Part shown: positions 1 to 7,620 of the stretch, one piece after another
How the letters are laid out: every line of letters starts with the position of its first letter
Numbering within the stretch: position 1 is the first letter of the stretch
DNA from: an uncultured Collinsella sp.
Lineage (GTDB): Bacteria > Actinomycetota > Coriobacteriia > Coriobacteriales > Coriobacteriaceae
Length of the DNA stretch: 22,221 nt
Reading direction: 5' to 3'
Assembly (NCBI GenBank): GCA_958407995.1
Contig: CATYJU010000034.1
Location: 1 to 22,221 of the forward strand
Program-made: the position numbers and the translations under genes
Notes under the pieces: generated by a model
Databases searched by the model: none
What the model saw: the letters and a program-made list of their open reading frames with translations, nothing else
What the model was told of the DNA's origin: nothing

Positions 1-1585
1 CGCCGCCGACCTCACCCTGAGCGAGGCCGCGCTGCTCATCGGCCTTCCCAACTCGCCCTCGCAGTACGACCCCACGGTCAACCCCGACCTGGCGCTGTCC
101 CGTCGCAACAAGGTCCTCGACAACATGTTGCGTCTGGGCCACATTACGCAGGAGGAGCACGATGCCGCACAGGCCGAGCCCATCACCCTCAACGTGACCG
201 AAATCTCGGGCAGCGGCGTCGATGTATACTCGCAGCCCTACTTTGTCGCCTATGTTAAGCAGCTGCTGGAGCAGGAGTTCTCGACCGACGTGCTCTTTAA
301 GGGCGGCCTGACCGTCAAGACCACCATCGACCCCACGATGCAGCAGGTGGCAGAGAATGCCGTTCGCGAGCAGCTCGACACGCTCTCGCTCGACGGCCTG
401 GACATGGGCATGGTCGTCGTCGATCCCAAGACCGGCTACATCAAGTGCATGGTGGGCGGCTACGACTACAACGCCGACGAGAACCACGTAAACCATGCCA
501 CGGCCAAGCGTCCCGTCGGCTCCACCTTCAAGGCCTTTACGCTGGCAACTGCCATCCAAAACGGCATGAACCCCAACGTCACCCTCAACTGCAACTCGCC
601 GCTCAAGGCCAAGGGCACCACGACCGAGGTCCAAAACTACGCCAACCATAGCTATGGCAACATCACGCTTAAGCAGGCGACGGCATACTCCTCCAACACC
701 GGCTACATCCAGGTGGCGGAAGCCCTCGGCAACAGCAAGATCATCTCGCTCGTCAAAAAGCTCGGCATCGATCCCGCCAAGGACAACATCGAGGACGTTC
801 CCGTCATGACGCTCGGCACTGGCTCGATCTCGCCGCTCGAGATGGCCGCCGCCTACGCGACGTTTGCCAACGGCGGCTACTATCGTCAGCCGATCGCCAT
901 CACCGAGATTGACTCTCGTACCGGTTCGGTGCTGTACCAGCACACGGACAATCCCTCACAGGTGCTTACCGAGGGCGAGGCCGCCGCGGTCACCGATGTT
1001 CTGTCCGGCGTCATGCAGGGCAGCGGTACAGGTGCTGCTGGCGCCCTGAGCGTCAACCAGCCCTATGCCGGCAAAACGGGCACCACCGACAACACCACCA
1101 ACCTGTGGTTCTGCGGCTATACCCCGCAGCTGGCGTGCGCCCTGTGGACCGGCTATTCCGCAGGTGAGATCCCCATCCAAAAATACGGCACGGACCTGCT
1201 GGGCGACAGCACCAACCTGCCTGTCTTTAAGCGGTTTATGAACACCGTTCTGACCGGTACCGAGCGCGAGGAGTTTGCGACCGGAACGGCGCCCACCTAC
1301 AAGAACAACAGCGTCTGGAAGTTCTACGGCACCAACAACACCAAGAAGACGGAGAACGACGACAAGGACGAGAACGAGGACGAAGAGGAAACCACCACAA
1401 CGACTACCACGACGACCACGACGACCGAGACCACGGGCGGCGACACCACCGGCGGCACCGGAACGACCGGTGGCTCGACGGGCGGCTCCACTGGTGGTTC
1501 GACCGGCGGCGATGGCGGCACGCCTACGCCCACGCCTACGCCCACTCCCGGCCCCTCGCCCACGCCTGACGATACGGTCGGCTAG
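1..1585 (+). CDS. Class A penicillin-binding protein (PBP1-type), 5'-truncated by window edge
   Basis: Bifunctional peptidoglycan glycosyltransferase/transpeptidase acting outside the membrane. The reading frame is open from base 2, giving 527 residues, so the true start lies before the window. The first ~40 residues (EAALLIGLPNSPSQYDP) match the end of a GT51 glycosyltransferase domain. The transpeptidase domain follows with all three penicillin-binding motifs: STFK at 521-532 (nucleophilic serine), SSN at 689-697 and KTG at 1073-1081. After about base 1343 the protein becomes low complexity: a Lys/Asp/Glu patch, a run of twelve threonines, Gly/Ser/Thr repeats and a PTPTPTP stretch to the end. 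Such tails are known in PBPs of Gram-positive bacteria and are probably an extracellular wall-spanning linker. The signal anchor and most of the GT51 domain are not visible. A terminator follows directly. The class assignment is firm; the exact paralogue is not. Confidence 0.93.
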   Translation, partial: AADLTLSEAALLIGLPNSPSQYDPTVNPDLALSRRNKVLDNMLRLGHITQEEHDAAQAEPITLNVTEISGSGVDVYSQPYFVAYVKQLLEQEFSTDVLFKGGLTVKTTIDPTMQQVAENAVREQLDTLSLDGLDMGMVVVDPKTGYIKCMVGGYDYNADENHVNHATAKRPVGSTFKAFTLATAIQNGMNPNVTLNCNSPLKAKGTTTEVQNYANHSYGNITLKQATAYSSNTGYIQVAEALGNSKIISLVKKLGIDPAKDNIEDVPVMTLGTGSISPLEMAAAYATFANGGYYRQPIAITEIDSRTGSVLYQHTDNPSQVLTEGEAAAVTDVLSGVMQGSGTGAAGALSVNQPYAGKTGTTDNTTNLWFCGYTPQLACALWTGYSAGEIPIQKYGTDLLGDSTNLPVFKRFMNTVLTGTEREEFATGTAPTYKNNSVWKFYGTNNTKKTENDDKDENEDEEETTTTTTTTTTTTETTGGDTTGGTGTTGGSTGGSTGGSTGGDGGTPTPTPTPTPGPSPTPDDTVG

Positions 1586-1610
1586 AAATTCATCCGGCCA
1601 TTAGCAACAA

Positions 1611-1648
1611 GGCCCCCGAGCAGCTTATTGAACTGCTCGGGGCCTTTT
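1611..1648 (+). terminator. Rho-independent terminator of the PBP gene
   Basis: A GC-rich hairpin starts 25 bases after the PBP stop. The left arm GGCCCCCGAGCAG pairs with CTGCTCGGGGCC, with one bulged C, around a 9-base loop, and TTTT follows. It closes the plus-strand unit just before the convergent argR. Confidence 0.85.
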
Positions 1649-1689
1649 AGTTTGAAGCGACCTGGTGGGCGGTCTTTATACCGGCAAAC

Positions 1690-1722
1690 AAAAAGGGGTA
1701 CCGACCAACGTCGATGCCCCTT
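1690..1722 (-). terminator. Rho-independent terminator of argR
   Basis: On the minus strand an AAGGGG/CCCCTT outer stem encloses a CGAC/GTCG inner stem across a small internal loop, followed by a TTTTTG tract. It lies 49 bases beyond the argR stop, facing the PBP terminator in the convergent gap 1586-1771. No gene is seen in that gap. Confidence 0.75.
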
Positions 1723-1771
1723 ACAAGCCACTATGTCAGCGCACACAATGCCGAGCGCACGACCCGCACGC

Positions 1772-2209
1772 CTACTTGCGAGAATTGCTCAGCTTATTGA
1801 TCAGCGCCTCGAGACGCTCGCCGTCCTCGGCCGTCTGGGCAATAACCAAAATCGTATCGTTGCCGGCAAGCGAGCCAAGCACATCGGGTAACTCTGCCGC
1901 ATCAACGGCGGCGGCGATGCCGGAAGCCGTGCCAGGCTGAGCCTTGATCATAACCAGATTATCAGTACGCAGAACGCCCGTTACGAGCTCGGAAACCATA
2001 CGCTGCAGGTGCAGGTCCTCTGCCAGAACATAGATACCCTCGGGGAGCTTACGCAGCCCCATATCGGCAATATCGCGAGAGACAGTCGCCTGCGTGCAAT
2101 CAAAGCCCATAGCACGGAGCTCATCGACCAGCACGCGCTGCGTGCGGACATCCTTATTGCGCACAATATCTCTAATGGCATCCTGGCGCCCATTGCGTTT
2201 TTTAGCCAT
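1772..2209 (-). CDS. argR: Arginine repressor ArgR
   Basis: Arginine-responsive transcriptional regulator, 145 residues, the normal length for the family. The N-terminal winged helix-turn-helix carries the recognition segment QATVSRDIADMGLRK (residues 40-54). The C-terminal oligomerisation/arginine-binding domain has PGTASGIA (92-99), an aspartate at 103 and GSLAGNDTI (112-120). The ATG at 2209 is chosen because GGAGAG sits a short distance upstream and MAKKR is a typical start; an in-frame TTG at 2242 would add 11 residues and lacks a good ribosome binding site. The gene is monocistronic between its own terminator and a 132-base upstream gap. A perfect 7+1+7 palindrome lies at 2243-2257 and may be an operator. 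No arginine biosynthesis gene is adjacent, so ArgR probably acts elsewhere in the genome. Confidence 0.95.
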   Translation of the reverse strand: MAKKRNGRQDAIRDIVRNKDVRTQRVLVDELRAMGFDCTQATVSRDIADMGLRKLPEGIYVLAEDLHLQRMVSELVTGVLRTDNLVMIKAQPGTASGIAAAVDAAELPDVLGSLAGNDTILVIAQTAEDGERLEALINKLSNSRK

Positions 2210-2242
2210 ACAAACCCTCTCTCCAAAAGATGGCGGAGACAA

Positions 2243-2257
2243 TCAATCAGTGATTGA
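2243..2257. promoter_or_regulatory. Palindrome upstream of argR, possible autoregulatory operator
   Basis: TCAATCA-G-TGATTGA is a perfect inverted repeat with a single central base, 33 bases upstream of the argR start. It does not match the classical TGAATAATTATTCA ARG box well, but its position and AT-rich symmetry suit an operator. The function is inferred. Confidence 0.4.
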
Positions 2258-2341
2258 ATAGTTTAACGCTATTTGAAGGCTTTTGTGTATAAGAACGCAT
2301 TTCGAAACAATTCTATGCAAGTTTGTTTCGTAATGAGCCGT

Positions 2342-3391
2342 TTAGGCGGTTTTTGCGCCCGTCCGGTTAAGAAAAGCTGCCAGATGCGTACACATCACGC
2401 AGCGCGCGGGCTTGGCGCTGGCGATCGGCCCAAACAACAGACCGAGTCCCCGATGGTTATCCTTGAGCGCGGCGACCATCTGACGGGTTCGAGGCGCCTC
2501 GAGCATATCACGCATGCGGGCGGAACGCTCGATTGACGACACCCCATGCGGGCTCAGACACAAATTCTCGATGCAGGCGACCAGTCCGGCAAAGTAGAAC
2601 TTTTGGCTTGCCAGCTTGAGCCGACCACCGCTATCTGCTTCCGAGAGTGAGTCCGCAAGCTCGTCGAGCGCTCGAGTGTCATCGGATATCCTGGCATACA
2701 TGGTGGGATCAAAGGCATCTGTAAGCTTAGGTGCCGCCGCGTGGAAACAAGCGTCGCCGCAGCCGGACACGAATCGTGCCAGCGAGAGCGCATAAGCCAT
2801 AAACTCAACCGTACGGTACGCCTTGCCGCGCGACAGGCATACCTCAAACAGCGGAAGGCTATACATCACGCCAGAGGTCTGAGCGACTAGGCCGCCCAAA
2901 ATCAACTGGGGCAGCCCAGTCACCATGGAAGACTCGTCTTCTATGGCAATAGAGGCAGCATCCAAGACACGCGAATGGCGCTCTCGATGTGCATCATAGC
3001 GGTCGAGCGACACCGTGGGGAACACTATGTCTGCCGCAGTATCGCACGCGATATCGACCATCTTGGAAAGGGACTGCGGAGCAAACCACTCATCGGCGTT
3101 CATAGCGATGATTTGAGAGCCGCGCGAGGCAGCAAAACCGGCACGAAGACAAGCGCTGTGCTTCGCGTCCTCGACGTCAATCAAATCAATATGGATGTCC
3201 CTGTCGGCAGCAACTTGAAGCGAATGGCGCACACCGGGCGCAGTATCGCGACAGACAACGACAATCTGCAAATCGTAGAGGTCTTGGTTCTGGATACTCT
3301 CGAGCGCACGCATCGCATAGCTGGGCGAACCTTCTACCACAAGGATCACCGAAAGTCGCGGATGCGAGCCACGTCGAACCAAGTTTTCCAT
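2342..3391 (-). CDS. Divergent family 2 glycosyltransferase-like protein
   Basis: 349 residues, cytoplasmic, with no membrane segment or signal seen. Residues 13-50 (LSVILVVEG... to IVVVCRDT) have the beta-alpha-beta start of a GT-A fold. Residues 91-103 (GSQIIAMNADEWF) occupy the place of the family's 'G-x-x-Ixx-DxDD' nucleotide-sugar/metal motif, but read N-A-D-E instead of D-x-D. The remaining ~240 residues are not recognised. The likely role is sugar transfer onto a surface polymer, or a related regulatory role if the altered motif is inactive. The ATG at 3391 is the only in-frame start before a stop at 3412, although the GAGAGG ahead of it is almost flush with the start. The upstream gap holds repeated TTGCAC boxes. 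Fold-level assignment is likely; substrate unknown. Confidence 0.65.
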   Translation of the reverse strand: MENLVRRGSHPRLSVILVVEGSPSYAMRALESIQNQDLYDLQIVVVCRDTAPGVRHSLQVAADRDIHIDLIDVEDAKHSACLRAGFAASRGSQIIAMNADEWFAPQSLSKMVDIACDTAADIVFPTVSLDRYDAHRERHSRVLDAASIAIEDESSMVTGLPQLILGGLVAQTSGVMYSLPLFEVCLSRGKAYRTVEFMAYALSLARFVSGCGDACFHAAAPKLTDAFDPTMYARISDDTRALDELADSLSEADSGGRLKLASQKFYFAGLVACIENLCLSPHGVSSIERSARMRDMLEAPRTRQMVAALKDNHRGLGLLFGPIASAKPARCVMCTHLAAFLNRTGAKTA

Positions 3392-3465
3392 CCTCTCGAT
3401 AGCACCAAATCAAACTGTCGTTCATGGTACACCCGAGCTATAAAAGCAACGAGCCGCCTAACATG

Positions 3466-3519
3466 TTGCACGCCAAGAACAGATGTTGCACACGCGCAGC
3501 TCACACATAGTATGTGCAA
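3466..3519. promoter_or_regulatory. Three TTGCAC boxes upstream of the glycosyltransferase gene
   Basis: TTGCAC occurs at 3466-3471 and 3486-3491 in direct orientation, exactly 20 bases apart within a longer shared ATGTTGCAC, and again inverted within 3513-3519 (TGTGCAA). A 13-base palindrome (CACATA-G-TATGTG, 3504-3516) overlaps the third box. The 152-base gap 3392-3543 between truA and the glycosyltransferase gene holds no gene. A binding site for an unidentified regulator is an inference from spacing alone. Confidence 0.35.
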
Positions 3520-3543
3520 GGCACAGACGCGCCGAGCACTCCC

Positions 3544-4368
3544 CTAGTCGAGAACGACAAGCTCGTCGGGGCCGTAATCCACACCCATAAACGTAAGGCC
3601 GCAGGCAGGCGCCGTGGGACCCGCAGCGGTTCGGTCACGGGCGTCAATAACCTCGCGCATCCACTGGGGATCGCGACGATGCATGCCAATCTCCACGAGC
3701 GTTCCTACAATGGTACGCACCATCGAGTGCAAAAACGCATTGCCCTCGATAGTGAAGGTCAGGATATCCTCGCCAAAAGCGACCTCGTGGCCAAACTCCG
3801 CACGCATCACGCAGCGGTGCGTGGGCTTGCCCACAGCAGAGGCAACCTTGCAAAAGCTCTTAAAGTCCTGCTCGCCCAAAAGCGCAGGGCAGGCGGCCGC
3901 CATCGCATCGACGTCGAGGGGATAGCGATGCCACCACACAGCACCGCGTGACAGCACGGGCCGCGCATCACGATCGGCAATGCGATAGGTGTAAGTGCGA
4001 GAGCGCGCGTCAAAGCGCGCAGAAAAGCCCTTACGAGCCTTGTAGACCTCGTTGATGGCGATATCTTTGGGCAGCAGGGCATCCATGGCCCGCAGCCACC
4101 TACGGCGCGTACACGCAAGCTCAGCGTCCGTTACGGGCACGCTAATGTACTGGGCCACCGCATGCACGCCGGCATCGGTACGACCCGCACACGTCAGATC
4201 GATCGGGCGGCGCAGCAGCGTCTCGATAGCGCGGCGCAACTCGCCCGCAACGGTCGTCTGGCCCGGCTGCTCGGCAAATCCGCTATAGGACGAGCCATCA
4301 TAGGCAACACAGAATACAAGCGTGGCATCGAGCTCAGGAATCGAATTGAAATCAGACGGCGCGGTCAT
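3544..4368 (-). CDS. truA: tRNA pseudouridine synthase A (TruA)
   Basis: Converts uridines 38-40 of the tRNA anticodon stem to pseudouridine. It has 274 residues. The catalytic aspartate is Asp65 in the signature AGRTDAGVHA (61-70). Other family segments are VAYDGSSYSGF (21-31), FSARFDARSRTYTYRI, and FLHSMVRTIVGTLVEIG near the C terminus. The ATG at 4368 has GGGAG five bases upstream; an in-frame TTG at 4383 would add five residues and is less likely. truA commonly follows rplQ, as here, but a strong terminator (4404-4434) stands between them, so expression depends on read-through or on an unseen promoter in the short gap. Function is secure. Confidence 0.96.
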   Translation of the reverse strand: MTAPSDFNSIPELDATLVFCVAYDGSSYSGFAEQPGQTTVAGELRRAIETLLRRPIDLTCAGRTDAGVHAVAQYISVPVTDAELACTRRRWLRAMDALLPKDIAINEVYKARKGFSARFDARSRTYTYRIADRDARPVLSRGAVWWHRYPLDVDAMAAACPALLGEQDFKSFCKVASAVGKPTHRCVMRAEFGHEVAFGEDILTFTIEGNAFLHSMVRTIVGTLVEIGMHRRDPQWMREVIDARDRTAAGPTAPACGLTFMGVDYGPDELVVLD

Positions 4369-4403
4369 GGGCGCTCCCAACAAACAATCAACGGTATCGC
4401 GAC

Positions 4404-4434
4404 AAAAAAAGAGGGGTACGCGAACGTACCCCTC
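4404..4434 (-). terminator. Rho-independent terminator ending the ribosomal protein operon
   Basis: On the minus strand GAGGGGTACG pairs perfectly with CGTACCCCTC around a TTCG tetraloop, followed by seven Ts. It lies 26 bases beyond the rplQ stop and marks the end of the rplE-rplQ transcript, ahead of truA. Confidence 0.95.
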
Positions 4435-4460
4435 GAATATAGCCTATGCAGACGGATTGT

Positions 4461-4928
4461 CTACTCAGCGGTCTCCTCAGCAGGAGCCTCCTCGACGGCC
4501 TCGACCTTCTTGGGAGCAGCGGCCTTCTTGGGGGCCGGAGCAGCCTTCTTGGCCTTAGGCGTGCAAGGCTCGGTGACGAGCTCCATGATAACGATAGGAG
4601 CGTTGTCGCCCTTACGGTTGCCGAGCTTCATGATGCGGGTGTAACCGCCGTTGCGGTCCTGCCACATGCCCTGGGCAGCCTTGTCGAAGATCTCGGCAAC
4701 GAGCTGCTTATCGCCGAGCTTGGCGATGGCCAGACGACGAGAGTGCAGGTCGCCCTTCTTGGCCCAGGTGATGATCGGATCGACGACCGAACGCAGCGCC
4801 TTAGCGCGGGTCTCGGTGGTCTTGATGCGGTCGTTCTCGAAGAGGGCCTTGGCCAGGCTCTTCTTCATGGCCTTGGTGTGGCTCGCATCGGTGCCGAGCT
4901 TCAGGCCCTTCTTAACGTTGTGACGCAT
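4461..4928 (-). CDS. rplQ: 50S ribosomal protein L17 with Ala/Lys/Glu-rich tail
   Basis: Large-subunit protein near the polypeptide exit tunnel. The 155 residues begin with the hallmark MRHNVKKGLKLGTDASHTKA. The conserved core runs to about residue 120 (NRKGDNAPIVIMELV). A low-complexity tail of about 35 residues rich in Lys, Ala, Pro and Glu follows; such tails are common on L17 of high-GC Gram-positives. It is the last gene of the operon, 30 bases after rpoA, with GAGGAG before the ATG. Confidence 0.98.
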   Translation of the reverse strand: MRHNVKKGLKLGTDASHTKAMKKSLAKALFENDRIKTTETRAKALRSVVDPIITWAKKGDLHSRRLAIAKLGDKQLVAEIFDKAAQGMWQDRNGGYTRIMKLGNRKGDNAPIVIMELVTEPCTPKAKKAAPAPKKAAAPKKVEAVEEAPAEETAE

Positions 4929-4958
4929 GGTCTAGTTTCTCCTCAAATATGCGAAGCA

Positions 4959-5900
4959 TTAAGCCTTCAGGCTCAGGCCCATGGACTCAAGCTTGTCCTT
5001 CACTTCCTCGATCGACTTAACACCGAAGTTACGGATGTTAAGCAGATCGTTCTCCGAGAACTCAACGAGCTGACGGACCGAGTGAATGCTGGCGCGCTTA
5101 AGGCAGTTGTAGGAACGGACGGAAAGGTCCAGATCCTCGATCTGCTTGTCCAGCTCGGCGTTGTCGTTGGTGACCTCGGGAGCGAAGATCGAAGCCTCCT
5201 CCTCGACCTCGGGGGTCTCGGCAAGGTTCATAAAGGCAGCCATATGCTGGTTGATGATATTGGCAGCCTGGACCACGGCGTCGCGCGGAACGATGGAGCC
5301 GTTGGTCTCGATCTCGAGGACAAGGCGGTCGTAGTCGGTGTGCTGACCGACACGGCAAGCCTCAACGAGCTTGGCGCAACGGGAAACCGGCGAGTACAGC
5401 GAGTCGACGTGGATCACACCGATGGGATCGTTGTCGCGCTTGTTAGCCTCGCCAGAGACATAGCCGCGGCCATAGCCGATGCGCATGCTCATGGTGAGAT
5501 GGCCACCCTCGGTGAGCGTAGCGATGTGCTGCTCGGGGTTGACCAGCTCAAACTCGGACGGAATAAAGAAGTCCGCACCGGTGACCTCGCAGGGGCCGTC
5601 AACCGAGATGGTGGCGGTCGCCTCGTCGGTCGTGCCGAGAGCCCTGAAGACAAGACCCTTGACATTCAGGACGATGTCGGTGACATCCTCGACCATGTTA
5701 GGGATGGTCATGAACTCGTGCTGCGCACCATCGATCTGAATAGCCTCGACGGCGGCACCCTCGAGCGAGGACAGAAGAACGCGACGAAGGGAGTTACCCA
5801 GCGTATCGCCGTAGCCACGCTCGAGCGGCTCGACGGAGACACGAGCAGACGTCTCGTTGATCTCTTCGACCTGAACCTGAGGCCTAATGAATTCTGACAT
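4959..5900 (-). CDS. rpoA: DNA-directed RNA polymerase alpha subunit
   Basis: Scaffold subunit of RNA polymerase; the dimer recruits beta and beta', and the C-terminal domain contacts UP elements and activators. It has 313 residues, the normal size. The N-terminal domain contains GNSLRRVLLSS (35-45) in the assembly interface. An acidic linker (around residues 220-240) joins it to the C-terminal helix-hairpin-helix domain, with the segment NCLKRASIHSV and the hairpin GVKSIEEVKDKL near the end. GGAGG precedes the ATG. It sits between rpsD and rplQ, as in the canonical alpha operon. Confidence 0.98.
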   Translation of the reverse strand: MSEFIRPQVQVEEINETSARVSVEPLERGYGDTLGNSLRRVLLSSLEGAAVEAIQIDGAQHEFMTIPNMVEDVTDIVLNVKGLVFRALGTTDEATATISVDGPCEVTGADFFIPSEFELVNPEQHIATLTEGGHLTMSMRIGYGRGYVSGEANKRDNDPIGVIHVDSLYSPVSRCAKLVEACRVGQHTDYDRLVLEIETNGSIVPRDAVVQAANIINQHMAAFMNLAETPEVEEEASIFAPEVTNDNAELDKQIEDLDLSVRSYNCLKRASIHSVRQLVEFSENDLLNIRNFGVKSIEEVKDKLESMGLSLKA

Positions 5901-5932
5901 GTATTACCTCCAGCCTCAGCAGCCCGGATGGA

Positions 5933-6529
5933 CTACTTAGAGTAGAGCTCGACGATGAGCTGCTCGTTGATATCACCGCTGATCTGCTCACGCGTCGGCA
6001 GAGCGAGCACGTTACCAGACAGCTTCTCGATATCGACCTCGAGCCAGCCAGGGACCTCAAAGCGCTCGGAGGAAATCAGAGCCTCCTTGATGGGGAGGAG
6101 GTCACGGAACTTCTCGCCGACAGCGACGACGTCGCCGGCCTTGACGCGGTAGGACGGAATATCCACGCGCTTGCCGTTCACGGTGAAGTGACCGTGACGG
6201 ACGGACTGACGAGCCTCTTTGCGGGTGCGGGCGAAGCCAAGACGGAAGACGACGTTGTCGAGGCGAGACTCAAGGATGATCATGAGGTTCTCACCGGTGA
6301 CGCCGTTCATCTTACGGGCCTTGTTGAAGTAGCCGTGGAACTGCTTCTCCAGAACGCCATAGATGAACTTGACCTTCTGCTTCTCGCGCAGCTGCATGCC
6401 GTACTCAGATTCCTTGCGACGGCGCTTGGGCTGACGGATAGATTCCTTCTTGCTGCTGTAACCGAGCTCAGCGGGATCGATCCCGAGCTGACGGCAGCGC
6501 TTAAGAACAGGAGTCCTGTCGATTGCCAT
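5933..6529 (-). CDS. rpsD: 30S ribosomal protein S4
   Basis: Primary 16S rRNA-binding protein that nucleates 30S body assembly; in many bacteria it also represses the alpha operon. It has 198 residues. The N-terminal region lacks the CxxC...C zinc site (a single cysteine, Cys12), so it is the zinc-free form. The S4 RNA-binding domain begins near residue 90 (SRLDNVVFRLGFARTRKEAR) and includes SVRHGHFTVNGKRVDIPSY. It lies 19 bases after rpsK. Whether S4 autoregulation occurs cannot be judged from the sequence. Confidence 0.98.
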   Translation of the reverse strand: MAIDRTPVLKRCRQLGIDPAELGYSSKKESIRQPKRRRKESEYGMQLREKQKVKFIYGVLEKQFHGYFNKARKMNGVTGENLMIILESRLDNVVFRLGFARTRKEARQSVRHGHFTVNGKRVDIPSYRVKAGDVVAVGEKFRDLLPIKEALISSERFEVPGWLEVDIEKLSGNVLALPTREQISGDINEQLIVELYSK

Positions 6530-6548
6530 ATTGATACGATCCTTTCAG

Positions 6549-6953
6549 TTACACGCGGCGACGCTTCTTGGGGCGGCAGCCGTTGTGCGGAATGGGGGTC
6601 TTGTCCTGGATGCTCGAGACCTCGAGGCCAGCAGCCTGGAGGGAGCGGATGGCGGTCTCACGACCGGAGCCGGGGCCCTTGACGAAGACGGAAACCTTCT
6701 TCATACCGTGCTCCATGGCCTGCTTGGCAGCAGCCTCGGCAGCCATCTGGGCAGCGAACGGCGTGGACTTACGGGAGCCCTTGAAGCCCACCTGGCCAGC
6801 CGACTTCCAGGAAATGACGTTGCCCTGGGGATCGGTGATCGAAACGATCGTGTTGTTGAACGTAGAACGGATGTGAGCCTGGCCCACGGAAATGTTCTTA
6901 CGGTCCGCGCGCTTCAGACGGGCAGCGCGAACGTTCTTCTTAGCAGTAGCCAT
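6549..6953 (-). CDS. rpsK: 30S ribosomal protein S11
   Basis: Small-subunit platform protein near the mRNA exit. The 134 residues include AHIRSTFNNTIVSITDPQGN (26-45) and the conserved C terminus TPIPHNGCRPKKRRRV. The lysine/arginine-rich start and finish are typical. It lies 14 bases after rpsM and 19 before rpsD, so it is part of the alpha operon. Start ATG. Confidence 0.98.
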   Translation of the reverse strand: MATAKKNVRAARLKRADRKNISVGQAHIRSTFNNTIVSITDPQGNVISWKSAGQVGFKGSRKSTPFAAQMAAEAAAKQAMEHGMKKVSVFVKGPGSGRETAIRSLQAAGLEVSSIQDKTPIPHNGCRPKKRRRV

Positions 6954-6967
6954 CTATCTAGCGCTCC

Positions 6968-7342
6968 TTATTTCTTCTTCTTAGCACCGATCTGACGCTT
7001 CGGGCCCTTGCGGGTACGAGCGTTAGTGTGGGTGCGCTGGCCGCGGACCGGGAGGCCCTTGCGGTGACGAAGGCCGCGGTTGCAGCCGATGTCCATAAGG
7101 CGCTTGACGTTCTGGTTGCGCTCACGGCGGAGGTCGCCCTCAACCATGATCTGGTTCTTATCGATATAATCACGGATGGCGTTAACCTCATCCTCGGTGA
7201 GGTCCTTAACACGCGTATCCACGTTAACGTTGCACTCGACGCAGATCTTCGTCGCAGTGGTGCGGCCGATGCCGTAAATGTAGGTCAGACCGATCTCAAC
7301 GCGCTTCTCACGCGGGAGGTCGACACCATTAATACGGGCCAA
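6968..7342 (-). CDS. rpsM: 30S ribosomal protein S13, TTG start
   Basis: Small-subunit head protein contacting the P-site tRNA and bridging to the large subunit. It has 124 residues: MARINGVDLPREKRVEIGLT at the start, GIGRTTA (26-32), and a basic C-terminal tail TRKGPKRQIGAKKKK. Initiation is at TTG (7342): the family's invariant MARI.G start aligns there, and GAGGAG lies six bases upstream. Part of the alpha operon, 14 bases after rpmJ. Confidence 0.98.
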   Translation of the reverse strand: MARINGVDLPREKRVEIGLTYIYGIGRTTATKICVECNVNVDTRVKDLTEDEVNAIRDYIDKNQIMVEGDLRRERNQNVKRLMDIGCNRGLRHRKGLPVRGQRTHTNARTRKGPKRQIGAKKKK

Positions 7343-7356
7343 CGTAGTCTCCTCTC

Positions 7357-7470
7357 TTAACCCTGACGCTGCTTATGACGGGGGTTCTCGCAAATGACGA
7401 GGACCTTGCCATGGCGCCTAATGATTTTGCACTTATCGCACATCTTCTTGACCGAAGGACGTACCTTCAT
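7357..7470 (-). CDS. rpmJ: 50S ribosomal protein L36 (zinc form)
   Basis: A 37-residue protein starting MKVRPSVKKMC and ending ENPRHKQRQG. It keeps the complete zinc ribbon Cys11-x2-Cys14-x12-Cys27-x4-His32, i.e. the zinc-dependent type. ATG at 7470, with GGAAGAAC a short way upstream. It opens the alpha-operon half, 14 bases before rpsM and 150 bases after infA. Confidence 0.97.
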   Translation of the reverse strand: MKVRPSVKKMCDKCKIIRRHGKVLVICENPRHKQRQG

Positions 7471-7620
7471 CGTTCTTCCTTTCGGTAGCGCTCAAACTAC
7501 TTCCCTACTATCTACTCGCCCAGCCGCAGGCGTTTAAAACTATGGCTGGTCTTCACACACAATCCGACCGTAGGTTGAGCTAAGCCTGCAGCCGGAAATG
7601 GAGTGCGTGTATGCGTGCCG
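7471..7620 (-). other. infA-rpmJ gap with a possible long-range RNA stem
   Basis: In the transcript, the segment at 7584-7595 can pair over 12 consecutive positions with the segment at 7520-7531 (two G-U pairs), enclosing about 52 bases. A shorter competing stem (CCAGCC/GGCTGG) shares the second segment, so two alternative folds are possible. No T tract follows, so it is not an obvious terminator. No convincing -35/-10 pair was found. Function is unknown; this could be a leader controlling the alpha-operon part. Confidence 0.35.

Noticed and set aside
1381..1575. Short tandem repeats considered as a CRISPR array or satellite
   Set aside because: They are in frame within the PBP and encode poly-Thr, Gly-Ser-Thr and Pro-Thr repeats; no repeat-spacer structure.
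4446..5897. A 483-codon plus-strand open frame
   Set aside because: Antisense to rplQ and rpoA, both certain; its composition is the mirrored codon pattern of those genes.
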